Shown: positions 1 through 9,963, counted from the stretch's first letter. The stretch: 61,281 nt of DNA from Heritagella_A intestinalis (GCA_904418995.1 CAJFQF010000014.1:1-61281); one strand, 5' to 3'. The notes: generated by a model from the sequence alone, not told the origin. Numbers and translations are program-made.

Positions 1-12
1 GCTATTTGATTT

Positions 13-3000
13 TTATGCTCTGCTCTTTCTGCGGATGACCACAAAGGCTCCTGCGGAGGTCAGCAGTACGGCCAGGGCGCCCAGGGCAATCAGGTTGTTA
101 TCACCAGTTGCGGGGTTCTTGTTGCCGTCCATGGGTCCCTTGTTGGGATCGTCCTTGCTGCTGGTGTCATTCTTATCGCTGGTGTTATCATCGCCCTTGT
201 TGGCGTCGTCACCAGTATTGTTGTTGTCACCGCTGTTGTTGTCATCGGCAGAGGTTTCCACCAGGTTGTCCATGGCGCTGCTCAGAGTTGCTACCGCCTC
301 GTCAACGGTTGCCTGCTCGTCTTCGCTCAGGCTCTCGTCGGCCAGAACTGCATTAGCGCTCTTCAGAGCGGCGGTGAAGGCCTGCACACTCTCTGCGGTG
401 TACAAGGAGGTGTCAATCTCGTTGGCCTGGTTAATCAGGTCTTCCAGGATGGACTTGTCGGCCTTATACCGCTGGGCAAAGATTGCATTCAGCAGAGCGT
501 CTGCCGCTGCATCCACATCGCCCTGCAGGGCGTCGCCATCATTATACACGGTCTTGGCTTCGGCTAAAGCATCCACCAACTGCTGCCAATTGTTCGTCAC
601 ATACTTATCTGCATTCTTCGTCATGGAGTCGCCGCGGGCAATCAGCTGCTCCAGCATGGCCTTGTCGCCCTGTACCAGACCCAGGCCCCAGATGCCTTCC
701 AGCAGGTTGTCCCATGCGGTGTTGATTTCTTCCTGGCTGGCATATTCATTTTCCAGCACTGTCTTGGCCTCAGCCAAAGCCGTTTCAAAGACCTCTACAG
801 CGCTGTCTACCACGCCTTCGGTGCTCAGGGTCAAGCCGTATTCATACGTTTTTTGCAGAAGCCACTTGTCAGATTCTACTCTCACAGTATCGACTTGGAT
901 TATAGCCTTCGGTGTAGATTCATCAGCATATGTAACAGTATACATACCCAACTTAGCAGTATCCACTACAGAATTTGTCACAGAGCCATCAGTATGGGTG
1001 ACTTTAATCACCAAATTTTTTCCAGAAGCAATTGCACTCACATCCACAGAAGGATCCAAGAAAGTTGCATCTTTTAAATCATCAAAAGCGGTTCCTCGAA
1101 TCGTCACAGCTTCGGGAGCATATTCATGCATATCCACCATACCGCTGTTGGCCTCAAATCTATATGCACTGTCCTGTGCATCATAATACACAACGGGTTT
1201 TTGGTTACTATAAGTAATACCTGCTGGATAAATAATCTCATCCGTGCCCACCAGTCGAAATTCTTTCACATAAGCTGCAACTCTATAACTTTCGTCTACT
1301 TTAATGCGGAAGTACTGGGCAGTGACTGGCTTTTCCAAGTCATCACCAACGCTTGTAGCTGCAATACCGCTCTGAGAAACTACTGTTTCATAAGTAACAC
1401 CATCATTAGAAGCTTCTAAAGTAAAAGCTGCCACTCCGTAAGCGGGATACATCCAGTTCTCTAACTCCCATCTTGAAATCGTAACAGGCCTCCCAACATC
1501 CAATATGCTAGTATTTAAGAGGATTCCATAAGTATTTATATCATCGTCAAAGACACTGCTGTTACCGGCAACTATATTAGCTTGAGAAGCATAATTGATC
1601 ATTTCATCAGAACTGATCACTATGTCCTCCTTATCTTTCGTAATCTCCTCTGCCGCCTCGACAAATAACTGCTCAGGAGTACCTTTCGAAAGATCCAGGC
1701 GGGCATTATCCAGTTGAACACTATTCAGAGCTATTAACGCAGAGGGATCATCACAAGTAATGGTTTCTATAGTAGTATTGCTCAGATCCAGAACCTGCAG
1801 GTTCTTGCAACCAGTTAGATTAATGTTCTGCAAGGCCAAAAGTACATCCAATCCGGAAATTACTTCCACAGGAGAATTAGTAAAGTTGATACCAGTTAGC
1901 CTTTCAAAATAACCAAGACCAGTAAAATCTTTAATATCCAAACCGGACAAATCCAGTGTATCATCAAAGGCAAGAACTTCCTCCATAGTGTCTCCCACTT
2001 GGGCAATTACTGCCTCTCGCAAAGCGGCATCGGGAAAAATATTTTCATCTACTGCCGCTTCATTAGCACCATAGTAAACGCGGGTTCTTTCTGAAAGATT
2101 ACCCGAAAAATCTTCTAATTGTACCTCAACATATCCAAAATTTCCGGTCAGGCGAAGATTGTACAAATTGTCTACGCCACGGATTCCGTTGCTAACTAAT
2201 GCATTGCCATCAGAATTCCAAACATTAATATGCCACCAATCATAAACTTGGGGATTTAACAGCTTCCAACCATTTCCTATTGTGCTATAAGTCAGGGCAC
2301 CCTCATAGGGGTCACAATGGTCGTCCAGCAGCTGGCCGGAAATATCCGTATAGGATACCACATTGCCCTCTGCGTCCAGATAGGACAGGCGCAGGTAGTA
2401 ATTGCTGCCGTCGTTCAAGGGAACACTTACCGTACCGGAAACGGAATCCTTGGCGAATTCAGCGCTGAAGGTGTCGGTGTTGCCTTCATAGTTGTAAGGC
2501 AGGGTCACGTCTGCACGGATAGAAGCATAGTCCAAATCAGCAGGATTGCTCCAGGTAGCGTTCAGAACGCCGTCGCCGGATTCTACTTTCAGGTCAGATG
2601 CGGCCTTGTTCAGATCCAGGCTCACGGTAGCAGCCGCGCTCTCCACGCCGTTCTTGCCCTCTGCGGTGACTTCAAAGGACACAACGCCCGTGTTTTCATA
2701 CAGGGACTTCACATAGTAGTTATCATCGTAGGTGCCGCCCATGTACACCTTGGAACCATCCTCGAACACTGCATACACGTTGTACTTCTGTACATCGTTG
2801 TAGTCAGCCAGATCCCAGGAGAGGTAGGTCTCGGTGGTATTGAAGGCCTTGTCGATCTTCAGACCGGTAGGTGCTGCGGGAGCATTCTGATCATCGGTAA
2901 TGGAAATTTCGCCGATGTTCATCTGATAGTCTTCGATAGCCGTCTCGTTGGGGTCGAAAGCCAGGCCAAAAGCTGCCAGAGTCTTACCGGCATAACCGGA

Positions 3001-4932
3001 CAGGTCCAGGGTAGCCGTAGTCCACTCGGTGGACTGCTTGCCGGAATCGGCAACGGACAGATAAACGATCTCATTGGGGTTCTCTTCAAAGATCAGGCCA
3101 ACCTTCATCTCGGAAGCATCGTCCGCAGTGGACTTGTAGTAGGTGATGTCCAGCTTGGAGTTGGCATTGATGTCCATCTTGGTCTTGTAGAGACGCAGGA
3201 AATGCTCCACAGACAGAGAACCCTTGGCAACCAGAGAACTGCTGCCGTCATAGCCGCCGATCTGGTTCAGCTCGAAAGCCGGGTTGTACTCGGTGCCGTA
3301 GTCGAAGTCGAAACGCAGGGTTTCATCGCTGTCGTCTGCGGTCTCGGACCACCACTGCCAGGTGGGCAGGATGTCCTGGTCGTTGATATTGGACCACTCG
3401 TTGGGGTTGGAAACTTCGCCGTCCACGAAGTACTGCATACCGTGACCGGTGTTGAAGTTGGTGGTAAAGTCGGTGCCATTGATGACAGAACGCTCGGAAA
3501 TAAAGGCTGCCATGCCGGGCCAGGATTGCACACCACCCTGCGTATGTGCACGATCTGGGTCATTTGCAGTGTCGTAGGGATTAGGAGTAGAATCTAACAC
3601 TGCTTGCTGCAATTCTTCTGAAGTCAGATCCGCCCACTCATTAGTGCCTTTACCATTGGCATAGGTCGGGCCGTTCTGAGAACCACTCCACCAATCACGC
3701 TCACGGGCAATGATATACTTCTGATAGTCGGGATCGCCACGGCGATATTCATCATAAGAGTTATCACCAGAATGACCAAACAACTGCTCATCCAAGTGGG
3801 CCCATACAGTGCCGGCACCTAAATTAGCAATACCGGTACGAGGTACCAAATTCTCATCAAAGAGATTGTAAAGAGTACCACGCTGTCCGGAGAAACCGGT
3901 CTGGCCGGCTTCCAGGGTATTGTACACAGTCTCTCTGGGATCCAGTCCCAGGGCTTCCATGGTACTGACAGAACCATCTACCATGCTCTTGCTGGGATCG
4001 GGATTCATATACAGGGAGTTCGCGGCAATCGTATCGTCATCCGCTCCTTTAATCCAGTTGCTAAACAAAGTCGCATCTTTGTTATAATAATCTATCCGTC
4101 CCCAAGAGCTTTCATTATTCTGTCCGTACAGATTAGACGCATAAACTTGGATGTAAATACCCTGAGAAGTCATTGCACGGCAGAACTCCTCATAAATTGG
4201 CATGAAGTCAGCGGGAAGCCGCTCTTCTGCGTTGATGAAATAACCGTCAAAGCCATACCACTTTGCAATTTCTACCAGCTTATCCGCCATGGGGAATCGT
4301 CCATTTTCATCCTGGTACACCCAGTCATCGGTATGCTCTGCTCTCGGGAAGAAGATACATCCCAGAGACTGCACACCGTTCTTATGGGCGGCATTGGTGT
4401 AAGCCGGGTTGGGGATGTTCAAGACACCGAATTCATAGTCACGGTCTGCCCAGTTGGCCTCCGGGTCAAACAGAGAGTCCGGGGTGGGATTCGTAACAGT
4501 GCCATGCCAAGCTGCACGGTAATCCTGGTACTGCCAGAAAGTGAACAGATATTGGGAGAACAGGTCGTTATACTGTGTCGGATTAAAGAATTCATCACCG
4601 TAGTCTTCCGTCAGAGAAAGGCTCTTAACATCCTGGCTCAGAGTGGGATTAGCCTGGGTAGCAGCAAAGGCTTCGTTGCGCTCCTGCAGCGGCACATCCG
4701 CTTTCATAAAATCCGAATACTCATCGGTTTCCGGAGTCCAGTTCAAAACGTCCATGGCACGATGGCCGTGATAGGCCGGCTGGTTTTCGCCCAAGTAGCC
4801 CTGCTCGCCTTCACGGGGCGGAAGGGTATCGCCGCCTGCGAAGACCAGGCTGGTACCGCTAAGTCCTGCAGATGTCACCATTGACGCCGCCAAAAAAACG
4901 GCCAGCGCCTTTTTTAATTTTGTAGACTTCAT
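13..4932 (-). CDS. GH85 endo-beta-N-acetylglucosaminidase, wall-anchored (copy A)
   Basis: Predicted secreted enzyme of 1639 residues that hydrolyses the chitobiose core of N-glycans. A signal peptide (1-32, cleavage after VFA) is followed by a GH85 domain at about 50-550 with the family motif GFDGYFINAEE; Asn234 and Glu236 are the expected oxazoline-stabilising Asn and acid/base Glu. Next come a beta-sandwich (about 555-680), an FN3-like domain (685-775), a further beta-rich region, a leucine-rich-like stretch (about 965-1080), an F5/8 type C-like domain (about 1110-1230), and three FIVAR-like helical repeats (about 1355-1557). A D/N/K-rich linker leads to NPATG (1606-1610), a hydrophobic stretch and RRKSRA, a sortase anchor. 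AGGAGG lies 7 bases before the ATG. The 960-1355 module is absent from copy B and looks AT-rich. GH85 is firm; the accessory domain names are less certain. Confidence 0.9.
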   Translation of the reverse strand: MKSTKLKKALAVFLAASMVTSAGLSGTSLVFAGGDTLPPREGEQGYLGENQPAYHGHRAMDVLNWTPETDEYSDFMKADVPLQERNEAFAATQANPTLSQDVKSLSLTEDYGDEFFNPTQYNDLFSQYLFTFWQYQDYRAAWHGTVTNPTPDSLFDPEANWADRDYEFGVLNIPNPAYTNAAHKNGVQSLGCIFFPRAEHTDDWVYQDENGRFPMADKLVEIAKWYGFDGYFINAEERLPADFMPIYEEFCRAMTSQGIYIQVYASNLYGQNNESSWGRIDYYNKDATLFSNWIKGADDDTIAANSLYMNPDPSKSMVDGSVSTMEALGLDPRETVYNTLEAGQTGFSGQRGTLYNLFDENLVPRTGIANLGAGTVWAHLDEQLFGHSGDNSYDEYRRGDPDYQKYIIARERDWWSGSQNGPTYANGKGTNEWADLTSEELQQAVLDSTPNPYDTANDPDRAHTQGGVQSWPGMAAFISERSVINGTDFTTNFNTGHGMQYFVDGEVSNPNEWSNINDQDILPTWQWWSETADDSDETLRFDFDYGTEYNPAFELNQIGGYDGSSSLVAKGSLSVEHFLRLYKTKMDINANSKLDITYYKSTADDASEMKVGLIFEENPNEIVYLSVADSGKQSTEWTTATLDLSGYAGKTLAAFGLAFDPNETAIEDYQMNIGEISITDDQNAPAAPTGLKIDKAFNTTETYLSWDLADYNDVQKYNVYAVFEDGSKVYMGGTYDDNYYVKSLYENTGVVSFEVTAEGKNGVESAAATVSLDLNKAASDLKVESGDGVLNATWSNPADLDYASIRADVTLPYNYEGNTDTFSAEFAKDSVSGTVSVPLNDGSNYYLRLSYLDAEGNVVSYTDISGQLLDDHCDPYEGALTYSTIGNGWKLLNPQVYDWWHINVWNSDGNALVSNGIRGVDNLYNLRLTGNFGYVEVQLEDFSGNLSERTRVYYGANEAAVDENIFPDAALREAVIAQVGDTMEEVLAFDDTLDLSGLDIKDFTGLGYFERLTGINFTNSPVEVISGLDVLLALQNINLTGCKNLQVLDLSNTTIETITCDDPSALIALNSVQLDNARLDLSKGTPEQLFVEAAEEITKDKEDIVISSDEMINYASQANIVAGNSSVFDDDINTYGILLNTSILDVGRPVTISRWELENWMYPAYGVAAFTLEASNDGVTYETVVSQSGIAATSVGDDLEKPVTAQYFRIKVDESYRVAAYVKEFRLVGTDEIIYPAGITYSNQKPVVYYDAQDSAYRFEANSGMVDMHEYAPEAVTIRGTAFDDLKDATFLDPSVDVSAIASGKNLVIKVTHTDGSVTNSVVDTAKLGMYTVTYADESTPKAIIQVDTVRVESDKWLLQKTYEYGLTLSTEGVVDSAVEVFETALAEAKTVLENEYASQEEINTAWDNLLEGIWGLGLVQGDKAMLEQLIARGDSMTKNADKYVTNNWQQLVDALAEAKTVYNDGDALQGDVDAAADALLNAIFAQRYKADKSILEDLINQANEIDTSLYTAESVQAFTAALKSANAVLADESLSEDEQATVDEAVATLSSAMDNLVETSADDNNSGDNNNTGDDANKGDDNTSDKNDTSSKDDPNKGPMDGNKNPATGDNNLIALGALAVLLTSAGAFVVIRRKSRA

Positions 4933-5123
4933 AAAAATCCTCCTGTTTGCCGTAATTTTTAACTGCTCTTAATTTCTTAAACGAAGTTAACCTTTCCCTC
5001 CTTCCTTTCTCAGCCGTACGCAGCTTTATAAAAACCGTCTCTCTAAAAAGAAGCCGCGCATATAGCTTTATCCATATATTTTATACATTGCAAAGCTGGA
5101 TGCGCCTGGTTTTTCTATCTACA

Positions 5124-5151
5124 ATTATACCTTTTCACTTTAAAATGTAAA
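5124..5151 (-). promoter_or_regulatory. Promoter of GH85 copy A
   Basis: On the minus strand TTTACA (5146-5151) and TATAAT (5124-5129) are separated by 16 bases, a strong sigma-A type match. Transcription would start near 5117, leaving a leader of about 185 nt before the ATG. The same promoter precedes copy B. Confidence 0.75.
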
Positions 5152-5235
5152 TACACGTTTGTAACGAATTTTAATTTTTCATTTTGTGAGTTATAACATC
5201 AAATTTATTCAGATTTTTTACAACTTAATTTTAAA

Positions 5236-5270
5236 ATGTAATGACACGAATGTGCCATATGTAATTACAT
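5236..5270. promoter_or_regulatory. Candidate operator palindrome upstream of copy A
   Basis: A perfect 12-bp palindrome ATGTAATTACAT lies at 5259-5270, about 108 bp upstream of the -35 box. A degenerate copy, ATGTAATGACAC, lies 23 bp away at 5236-5247. The same pair upstream of copy B is perfect in both sites. The regulator is unknown. Confidence 0.4.
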
Positions 5271-5541
5271 AATTATTTGTTTTTAAATCGCTGTGCTTTA
5301 TATTTACTTACATAATTTGAAATTTAATACGAAAATTTAACTGTGAAGTTTGAATAAATTCACTTTTTGAAACTGCTTTTTATAGGTCCTTATTTTTCCT
5401 TTGGCTTTTTCATCCATGTTTCTTTCATTTATTGTCAATTCTTTTGACATATCACTCAGAGCAACCTTTACAAATTCCGAAAAAACACCCTGTATTTGGC
5501 TTCTTGGCAGTTGCATTTAGCTAACTTCCCCAAAAAGCAAA

Positions 5542-5572
5542 CCCCCGGAACCGGGGATTCCGGTTCCGGGGG
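5542..5572 (-). terminator. Rho-independent terminator of GH85 copy B
   Basis: A perfect 13-bp stem, CCCCCGGAACCGG and its complement, with a 5-base loop, followed on the minus strand by TTTGCTTTTT. It sits about 50 bp after the stop of copy B. Nearly the same hairpin follows copy C. Confidence 0.9.
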
Positions 5573-5621
5573 TAAGGAACATGAAGAAAGGGGAAAATCC
5601 TAAAATGAAGCTATTTGATTT

Positions 5622-8600
5622 TTATGCTCTGCTCTTTCTGCGGATGACCACAAAGGCTGCGGGGTTCTTGTTGCCGTCCATGGGTCCCTTGTTGGGATCG
5701 TCCTTGCTGCTGGTGTCATCCTTATCGCTGGTGTTGCTGTCGTCCTTGTTGGCGTCGTCACCAGTGTTGGTGTTGTCATCGGCAGAGGTTTCCACCAGGT
5801 TGTCCATGGCGCTGCTCAGAGTTGCCACAGCCTCGTCAACTGTTGCCTGCTCGTCTTCGCTCAGGCTCTCATCGGCCAGGATGGCGTTGGCGCTCTTCAG
5901 AGCGGCGGTGAAGGCCTGCACGCTCTCGGCGGTGTACAAGGAGGTGTCAATCTCGTTAGCCTGGTTAATCAGGTCTTCCAGGATGGACTTGTCTGCCTTA
6001 TATCGCTGGGCAAAGATTGCATTCAGCAGAGCGTCTGCTGCTGCATCCACATCGCCCTGCAGGGCGTCGCCGTCGTCATAGACGGTCTTGGCATTGGCCA
6101 GAGCGTCCACCAGCTGCTGCCAGTTGTCGCTCACATACTTGTCGGCATTTTCCATCATGGAGTCGCCGCGGGCAATCAGCTGCTCCAGCATGGCCTTGTC
6201 GCCCTGTACCAGGCCCAGGCCCCAGATGCCTTCCAGCAGGTTGTCCCATGCAGTGTTGATTTCTTCCTGGCTGGCATATTCATTGGCCAGCACAGTCTTT
6301 GCTTCGGACAGTGCCTTCTCAAAGATCTCCACTGCGCTGTCTACTACGCCTTCTGTGCTCAAAGTCTCGGCATAGTCCACAGTCTTCTGCAGCAGGCTCT
6401 TGTTGGTCTTCGGGGGCTCGCCATAGTAAACGCGGGTAACCTCAGACTTGTTGCCGCTAAAGTCTTCCAGCTGCACTTCGATGTAGCCGTAGCCTTCCTC
6501 GTTGGTGGTCAGCCTCAGACCAGTCAGGTCATCCACGCCGCGGGTCACATTGTCCTTCAGCACATTGCCCTCGGAATCCCAGGCAGTCAGGTGCCACCAG
6601 TCATATACCAGCGGGTTCTGCAGCTTCCAGCCCTTGCCGGGAACAATGCTCTGAGAAATTTCGCCCTCATAGGGATCGCAGTGGTCGTCCAGCAGCTGGC
6701 CGGAAATATCCGTATAGGATACCACATTGCCCTCTGCATCCAGATAGGACAGACGCAGGTAGTAGTTGCTGCCGTCGTTCAGGGGAACATTCACCGTACC
6801 GGAAACAGCGTCCTTGGCAAATTCAGCGCTGTAGGTCTCGGTGTTGCCTTCGTAGTTATAAGGCAGGGTCACATCTGCGCGGATAGAAGCATAGTCCAGA
6901 TCAGCAGGATTGCTCCAGGTTGCGTTCAGAACGCCGTCGCCGGATTCTACCTTCAGGTCAGATGCGGCCTTGTTCAGATCCAGGGAAACAGTAGCGGGAG
7001 CGCTCTCCACGCCATTCTTGCCTTCTGCGGTGACTTCAAAGGACACAACGCCCTTGTTGTCGTACAGGGACTTCACATAGTAGTTGTCGTCATAGATGCC
7101 GCCCATGCAAACCTTGGAACCATCCTCGAACACTGCATAGATGTTGTACTTCTGCACATCATCGTAGTCGGCCAGATCCCAGGACAGATAGGTCTCGCTG
7201 GTGTTGAAGGACTTGTCAATCTTCAGGTTTTCGGGAGCTGCGGGAGCAGCCTGGTCATCGGTGATGGAAATTTCGCCGATGTTCATCTGATAGTCTTCGA
7301 TAGCCGTCTCGTTGGGATCGAAGGCCAGGCCAAAGGCTGCCAGGGTCTTGCCGGCATACGCGGACAGGTCCAGGGTAGCCGTGGTCCACTCGGTGGACTG
7401 CTTGCCGGAATCGGGGACGGACACGTACATCACATCATTGGGATTCTCTTCAAAGATCAGGCCAATCTTCATCTCGGAAGCATCGTCCGCAGTGGACTTG
7501 TAGTAGGTGATGTCCAGCTTGGAATTCTCGTTGATATCCATCTTGGTCTTGTAGAGATGCAGGAAGTGCTCCACAGACAGCGGGCCCTTAGCGACCAGGG
7601 AGCTACCGCCGTCATAGCCGCCGATCTGGTTCAGCTCGAAAGCGGGATTGTACTCGGTGCCGTAGTCGAAATCGAATTCCAGAGTAGCTTCGCTGCTGTC
7701 AGCGGTCTCATACCACCACTGCCAGGTGGGCAGGATGTCCTGGTCGTTGATGTTGGACCACTGGTTCTCATTGGCAACTTCGCCGTTCATGAAGTACTGC
7801 ATACCATGGCCGGTATTGAAGTTGGTGGTGAAGTCGGTTCCGTTGATGACGGAACGTTCGGAAATGAAGGCCGCCATGCCGGGCCAGGACTGGAAGTCAC
7901 CATGCACAGAACTATAACCGTCATATTCTCCACGGGTGGGATCGTTAGCGGTATCATAGGGGTTGGTGTCCGCATCCAGAATCGCCTGCAGAAGCTGCTG
8001 ACGCTCTTCTTCCGTATACTCCGTGGTAGGCTTGTTCAGGAAGGTGGTGCCTTCTACTACATAGTCACTGCTATTTGCATAGTAGGGCTGGTTCTGGGAA
8101 CCGGACCACCAGGTGCGCTCACGGGCAAATACATACTTCTGATACTCAGGATCGCCGCGGCGGTTCTCATTATAAGAGTTGTTGCCGGTGTGGCCAAATA
8201 CCTGCTCGTCCAGGTGTGCCCACACAGTGCCAGCGCCCAGGTTAGCGATACCGGTACGAGGTACCAGGTTTTCATCCATCAGGTTATTCAGAGAGCCGCG
8301 AACACCGGAGAAGCCAGTCTGGCCAGCTTCCAGCGTCTGGAACACGGTCTTCCGAGCATCCAGACCCAGGGAGTTCATAATGTTCACAGAACCATCCACC
8401 TGAGAAACGCTGGGACCCGGGTTCATGTACAGGGAGTTGGCTGCGATGGTCTCATCATCTGCTCCCTTAACCCAGTTGCTGAATCCAGAAGCATCCTTAT
8501 TATAATAGTTAATGGTGCCCCAGGAGCCCTCATTATCCTGACCATACAGGTTAGAAGCATAAACCTGCACATACAGGCCCTGCTCCGTCATTGCACGGAC

Positions 8601-9350
8601 AAACTCCTCATAAACCGGCATAAAGTCAGCCGGGAGGGCCTCTTCTGCATTGATGAAGTAGCCGTCAAAGCCGTACCAATTTGCGATTTCCACCAGCTTG
8701 TCTGCCATTGGGAAGTTGCCCTCTTCATCCTGGAACACCCAGTCATCCGTATGTTCCTGACGGGGGAAGAAGATGCAGCCCAGAGACTGCACACCGTTCT
8801 TATGAGCTGCGTTGGTATAAGCCGGATTCGGGATGTTCAAAACGCCGAATTCGTAAGCACGCTCCCACCAACCGGCTTCCGGATTAAACAGGGAATCCGG
8901 GGTAGGGTTGGTGACGGTGCCGTGCCAGGAAGCACGGTAGTCCAGATACTGCCAGAAGTTGAACACATACTGGGCAAAATCATCGTTGTAGTTGTAGGGG
9001 TTAAAGAACTCATTGCCATAGTCTTCCGTCAAGGAAAGACTGGCAACTTCCTGGTTCAGAGTGGGATTGGCCTGGGTAGCTGTAAAGGCCTCGTTGCGCT
9101 CCTGCAGCGGAACCTCTGCGCGCATGAAATCCGAATATTCATCGGTCTCCGGGCTCCAGTTCAGAACATCCATGGCCCGATGGCCGTGATAAACCGGCTG
9201 GTTCTCTCCCAGATAGCCCTGCTCGCCTTCACGGGGCGGAAGGGTATCGCCGCCTGCAAAGACCAGGCTCGTGCCGCTGAGTCCAGCAGTCGTCACCATT
9301 GCCGCTGCCAGAAAGACTGCCAGCGCCTTTTTTAATTTTGTAGACTTCAT
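5622..9350 (-). CDS. GH85 endo-beta-N-acetylglucosaminidase lacking the wall anchor (copy B)
   Basis: Paralogue of copy A, 1242 residues, with the same signal peptide (VFA/GGD) and a GH85 domain retaining Asn234 and Glu236 in YFINAEE. The beta-sandwich, FN3-like and beta-rich regions are nearly identical to copy A; after RVYYGE it passes straight to three FIVAR-like repeats (about 985-1187) and the D/N/K-rich linker. The end reads NKNPAAFVVIRRKSRA: the 20 residues from the TG of NPATG through the hydrophobic segment are missing, in frame, leaving only the basic tail. The protein should therefore be released rather than sortase-anchored. It has its own promoter and terminator, and AGGAGG precedes the ATG. 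Identification is firm; the released location is inferred. Confidence 0.92.
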   Translation of the reverse strand: MKSTKLKKALAVFLAAAMVTTAGLSGTSLVFAGGDTLPPREGEQGYLGENQPVYHGHRAMDVLNWSPETDEYSDFMRAEVPLQERNEAFTATQANPTLNQEVASLSLTEDYGNEFFNPYNYNDDFAQYVFNFWQYLDYRASWHGTVTNPTPDSLFNPEAGWWERAYEFGVLNIPNPAYTNAAHKNGVQSLGCIFFPRQEHTDDWVFQDEEGNFPMADKLVEIANWYGFDGYFINAEEALPADFMPVYEEFVRAMTEQGLYVQVYASNLYGQDNEGSWGTINYYNKDASGFSNWVKGADDETIAANSLYMNPGPSVSQVDGSVNIMNSLGLDARKTVFQTLEAGQTGFSGVRGSLNNLMDENLVPRTGIANLGAGTVWAHLDEQVFGHTGNNSYNENRRGDPEYQKYVFARERTWWSGSQNQPYYANSSDYVVEGTTFLNKPTTEYTEEERQQLLQAILDADTNPYDTANDPTRGEYDGYSSVHGDFQSWPGMAAFISERSVINGTDFTTNFNTGHGMQYFMNGEVANENQWSNINDQDILPTWQWWYETADSSEATLEFDFDYGTEYNPAFELNQIGGYDGGSSLVAKGPLSVEHFLHLYKTKMDINENSKLDITYYKSTADDASEMKIGLIFEENPNDVMYVSVPDSGKQSTEWTTATLDLSAYAGKTLAAFGLAFDPNETAIEDYQMNIGEISITDDQAAPAAPENLKIDKSFNTSETYLSWDLADYDDVQKYNIYAVFEDGSKVCMGGIYDDNYYVKSLYDNKGVVSFEVTAEGKNGVESAPATVSLDLNKAASDLKVESGDGVLNATWSNPADLDYASIRADVTLPYNYEGNTETYSAEFAKDAVSGTVNVPLNDGSNYYLRLSYLDAEGNVVSYTDISGQLLDDHCDPYEGEISQSIVPGKGWKLQNPLVYDWWHLTAWDSEGNVLKDNVTRGVDDLTGLRLTTNEEGYGYIEVQLEDFSGNKSEVTRVYYGEPPKTNKSLLQKTVDYAETLSTEGVVDSAVEIFEKALSEAKTVLANEYASQEEINTAWDNLLEGIWGLGLVQGDKAMLEQLIARGDSMMENADKYVSDNWQQLVDALANAKTVYDDGDALQGDVDAAADALLNAIFAQRYKADKSILEDLINQANEIDTSLYTAESVQAFTAALKSANAILADESLSEDEQATVDEAVATLSSAMDNLVETSADDNTNTGDDANKDDSNTSDKDDTSSKDDPNKGPMDGNKNPAAFVVIRRKSRA

Positions 9351-9543
9351 AAAAATCCTCCTGTTTACCGTAATTGATAACGGTTTCTGTTTCTCGAATG
9401 AAGTTAAGTTTTATCCCCCTTCCTTTCTCAGCCGTACGCAGCTTTATAAAAACCGTCTCTCTATAAAGAAGAAGTCGCGCATATAGCTTTCTCGTATATT
9501 TTATACATTGCAAAGCTGTATACGCTGGGTTTTGTTATCTACA

Positions 9544-9571
9544 ATTATACCTTTTCACTTTAAAATGTAAA
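9544..9571 (-). promoter_or_regulatory. Promoter of GH85 copy B
   Basis: TTTACA (9566-9571), a 16-base spacer and TATAAT (9544-9549) on the minus strand, matching the copy A promoter base for base. Confidence 0.75.
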
Positions 9572-9655
9572 TACACGTTTATAACGAATTTTAATTTTTC
9601 ATTTTGTGAGTTATAACATCAAATTTATTCAGATTTTTTACAACTTAATTTTAAA

Positions 9656-9690
9656 ATGTAATTACATCGATGCTATATATGTAATTACAT
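9656..9690. promoter_or_regulatory. Pair of ATGTAATTACAT palindromes upstream of copy B
   Basis: Two perfect 12-bp palindromes, 9656-9667 and 9679-9690, are 23 bp apart centre to centre, close to two helical turns. They lie about 85-120 bp upstream of the -35 box, a position suited to an upstream activator or repressor. The duplicate upstream of copy A keeps only one perfect site. Confidence 0.45.
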
Positions 9691-9963
9691 GACTGCTTAT
9701 TTTTAAACTGCTTTGTTTTAAAGCTATTTACATAATTTGAAACTTATTACAGAAATTCAACTGTGAAGTTTGAATAGAATTACATTTAAAAAATGCTTTT
9801 TAAATATTCTTATTTTTTCCTTTGATTTTTCATTCGGATTTTTTCCGCATACTGTCAATCTTTTTAATATAACATTGGGCTCAACCTTTACAAATTTCAA
9901 AAAATCGCCTTATATTTGACTTCTCGACAGTTGCACTTAACTAACCCTTCCCCAAAAAGCAAA

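Larger units (their letters stand above)
4933..5541 (-). repeat. AT-rich upstream region of copy A, duplicate of 9351-9963
   Basis: About 600 bp with no gene. It is a close copy of the region upstream of copy B, including the promoter, the AGGAGG site and the far-upstream palindrome, so the duplication covered regulatory DNA as well as the coding sequence. Most of it is A/T runs. Confidence 0.85.
9351..9963 (-). repeat. AT-rich upstream region of copy B, duplicate of 4933-5541
   Basis: About 610 bp without a gene, closely similar to the region upstream of copy A. It holds the copy B promoter and two palindromes; the remainder is A/T-rich sequence in which I see nothing else. Confidence 0.85.

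Noticed and set aside
138..260. CRISPR-like or tandem repeat in the D/N/K-rich linkers of the GH85 genes
   Set aside because: The repetition is short imperfect codon-level repetition of Asp/Asn/Lys/Gly linker codons, with no regular unit or spacer pattern.
6591..9335. A 914-codon plus-strand open frame opposite GH85 copy B
   Set aside because: It is the antisense of a clear GH85 gene with signal peptide and catalytic motif; its protein is low in charge, rich in V/G/I/H and matches nothing. A similar frame opposite copy C (11007-14468) is rejected for the same reason.
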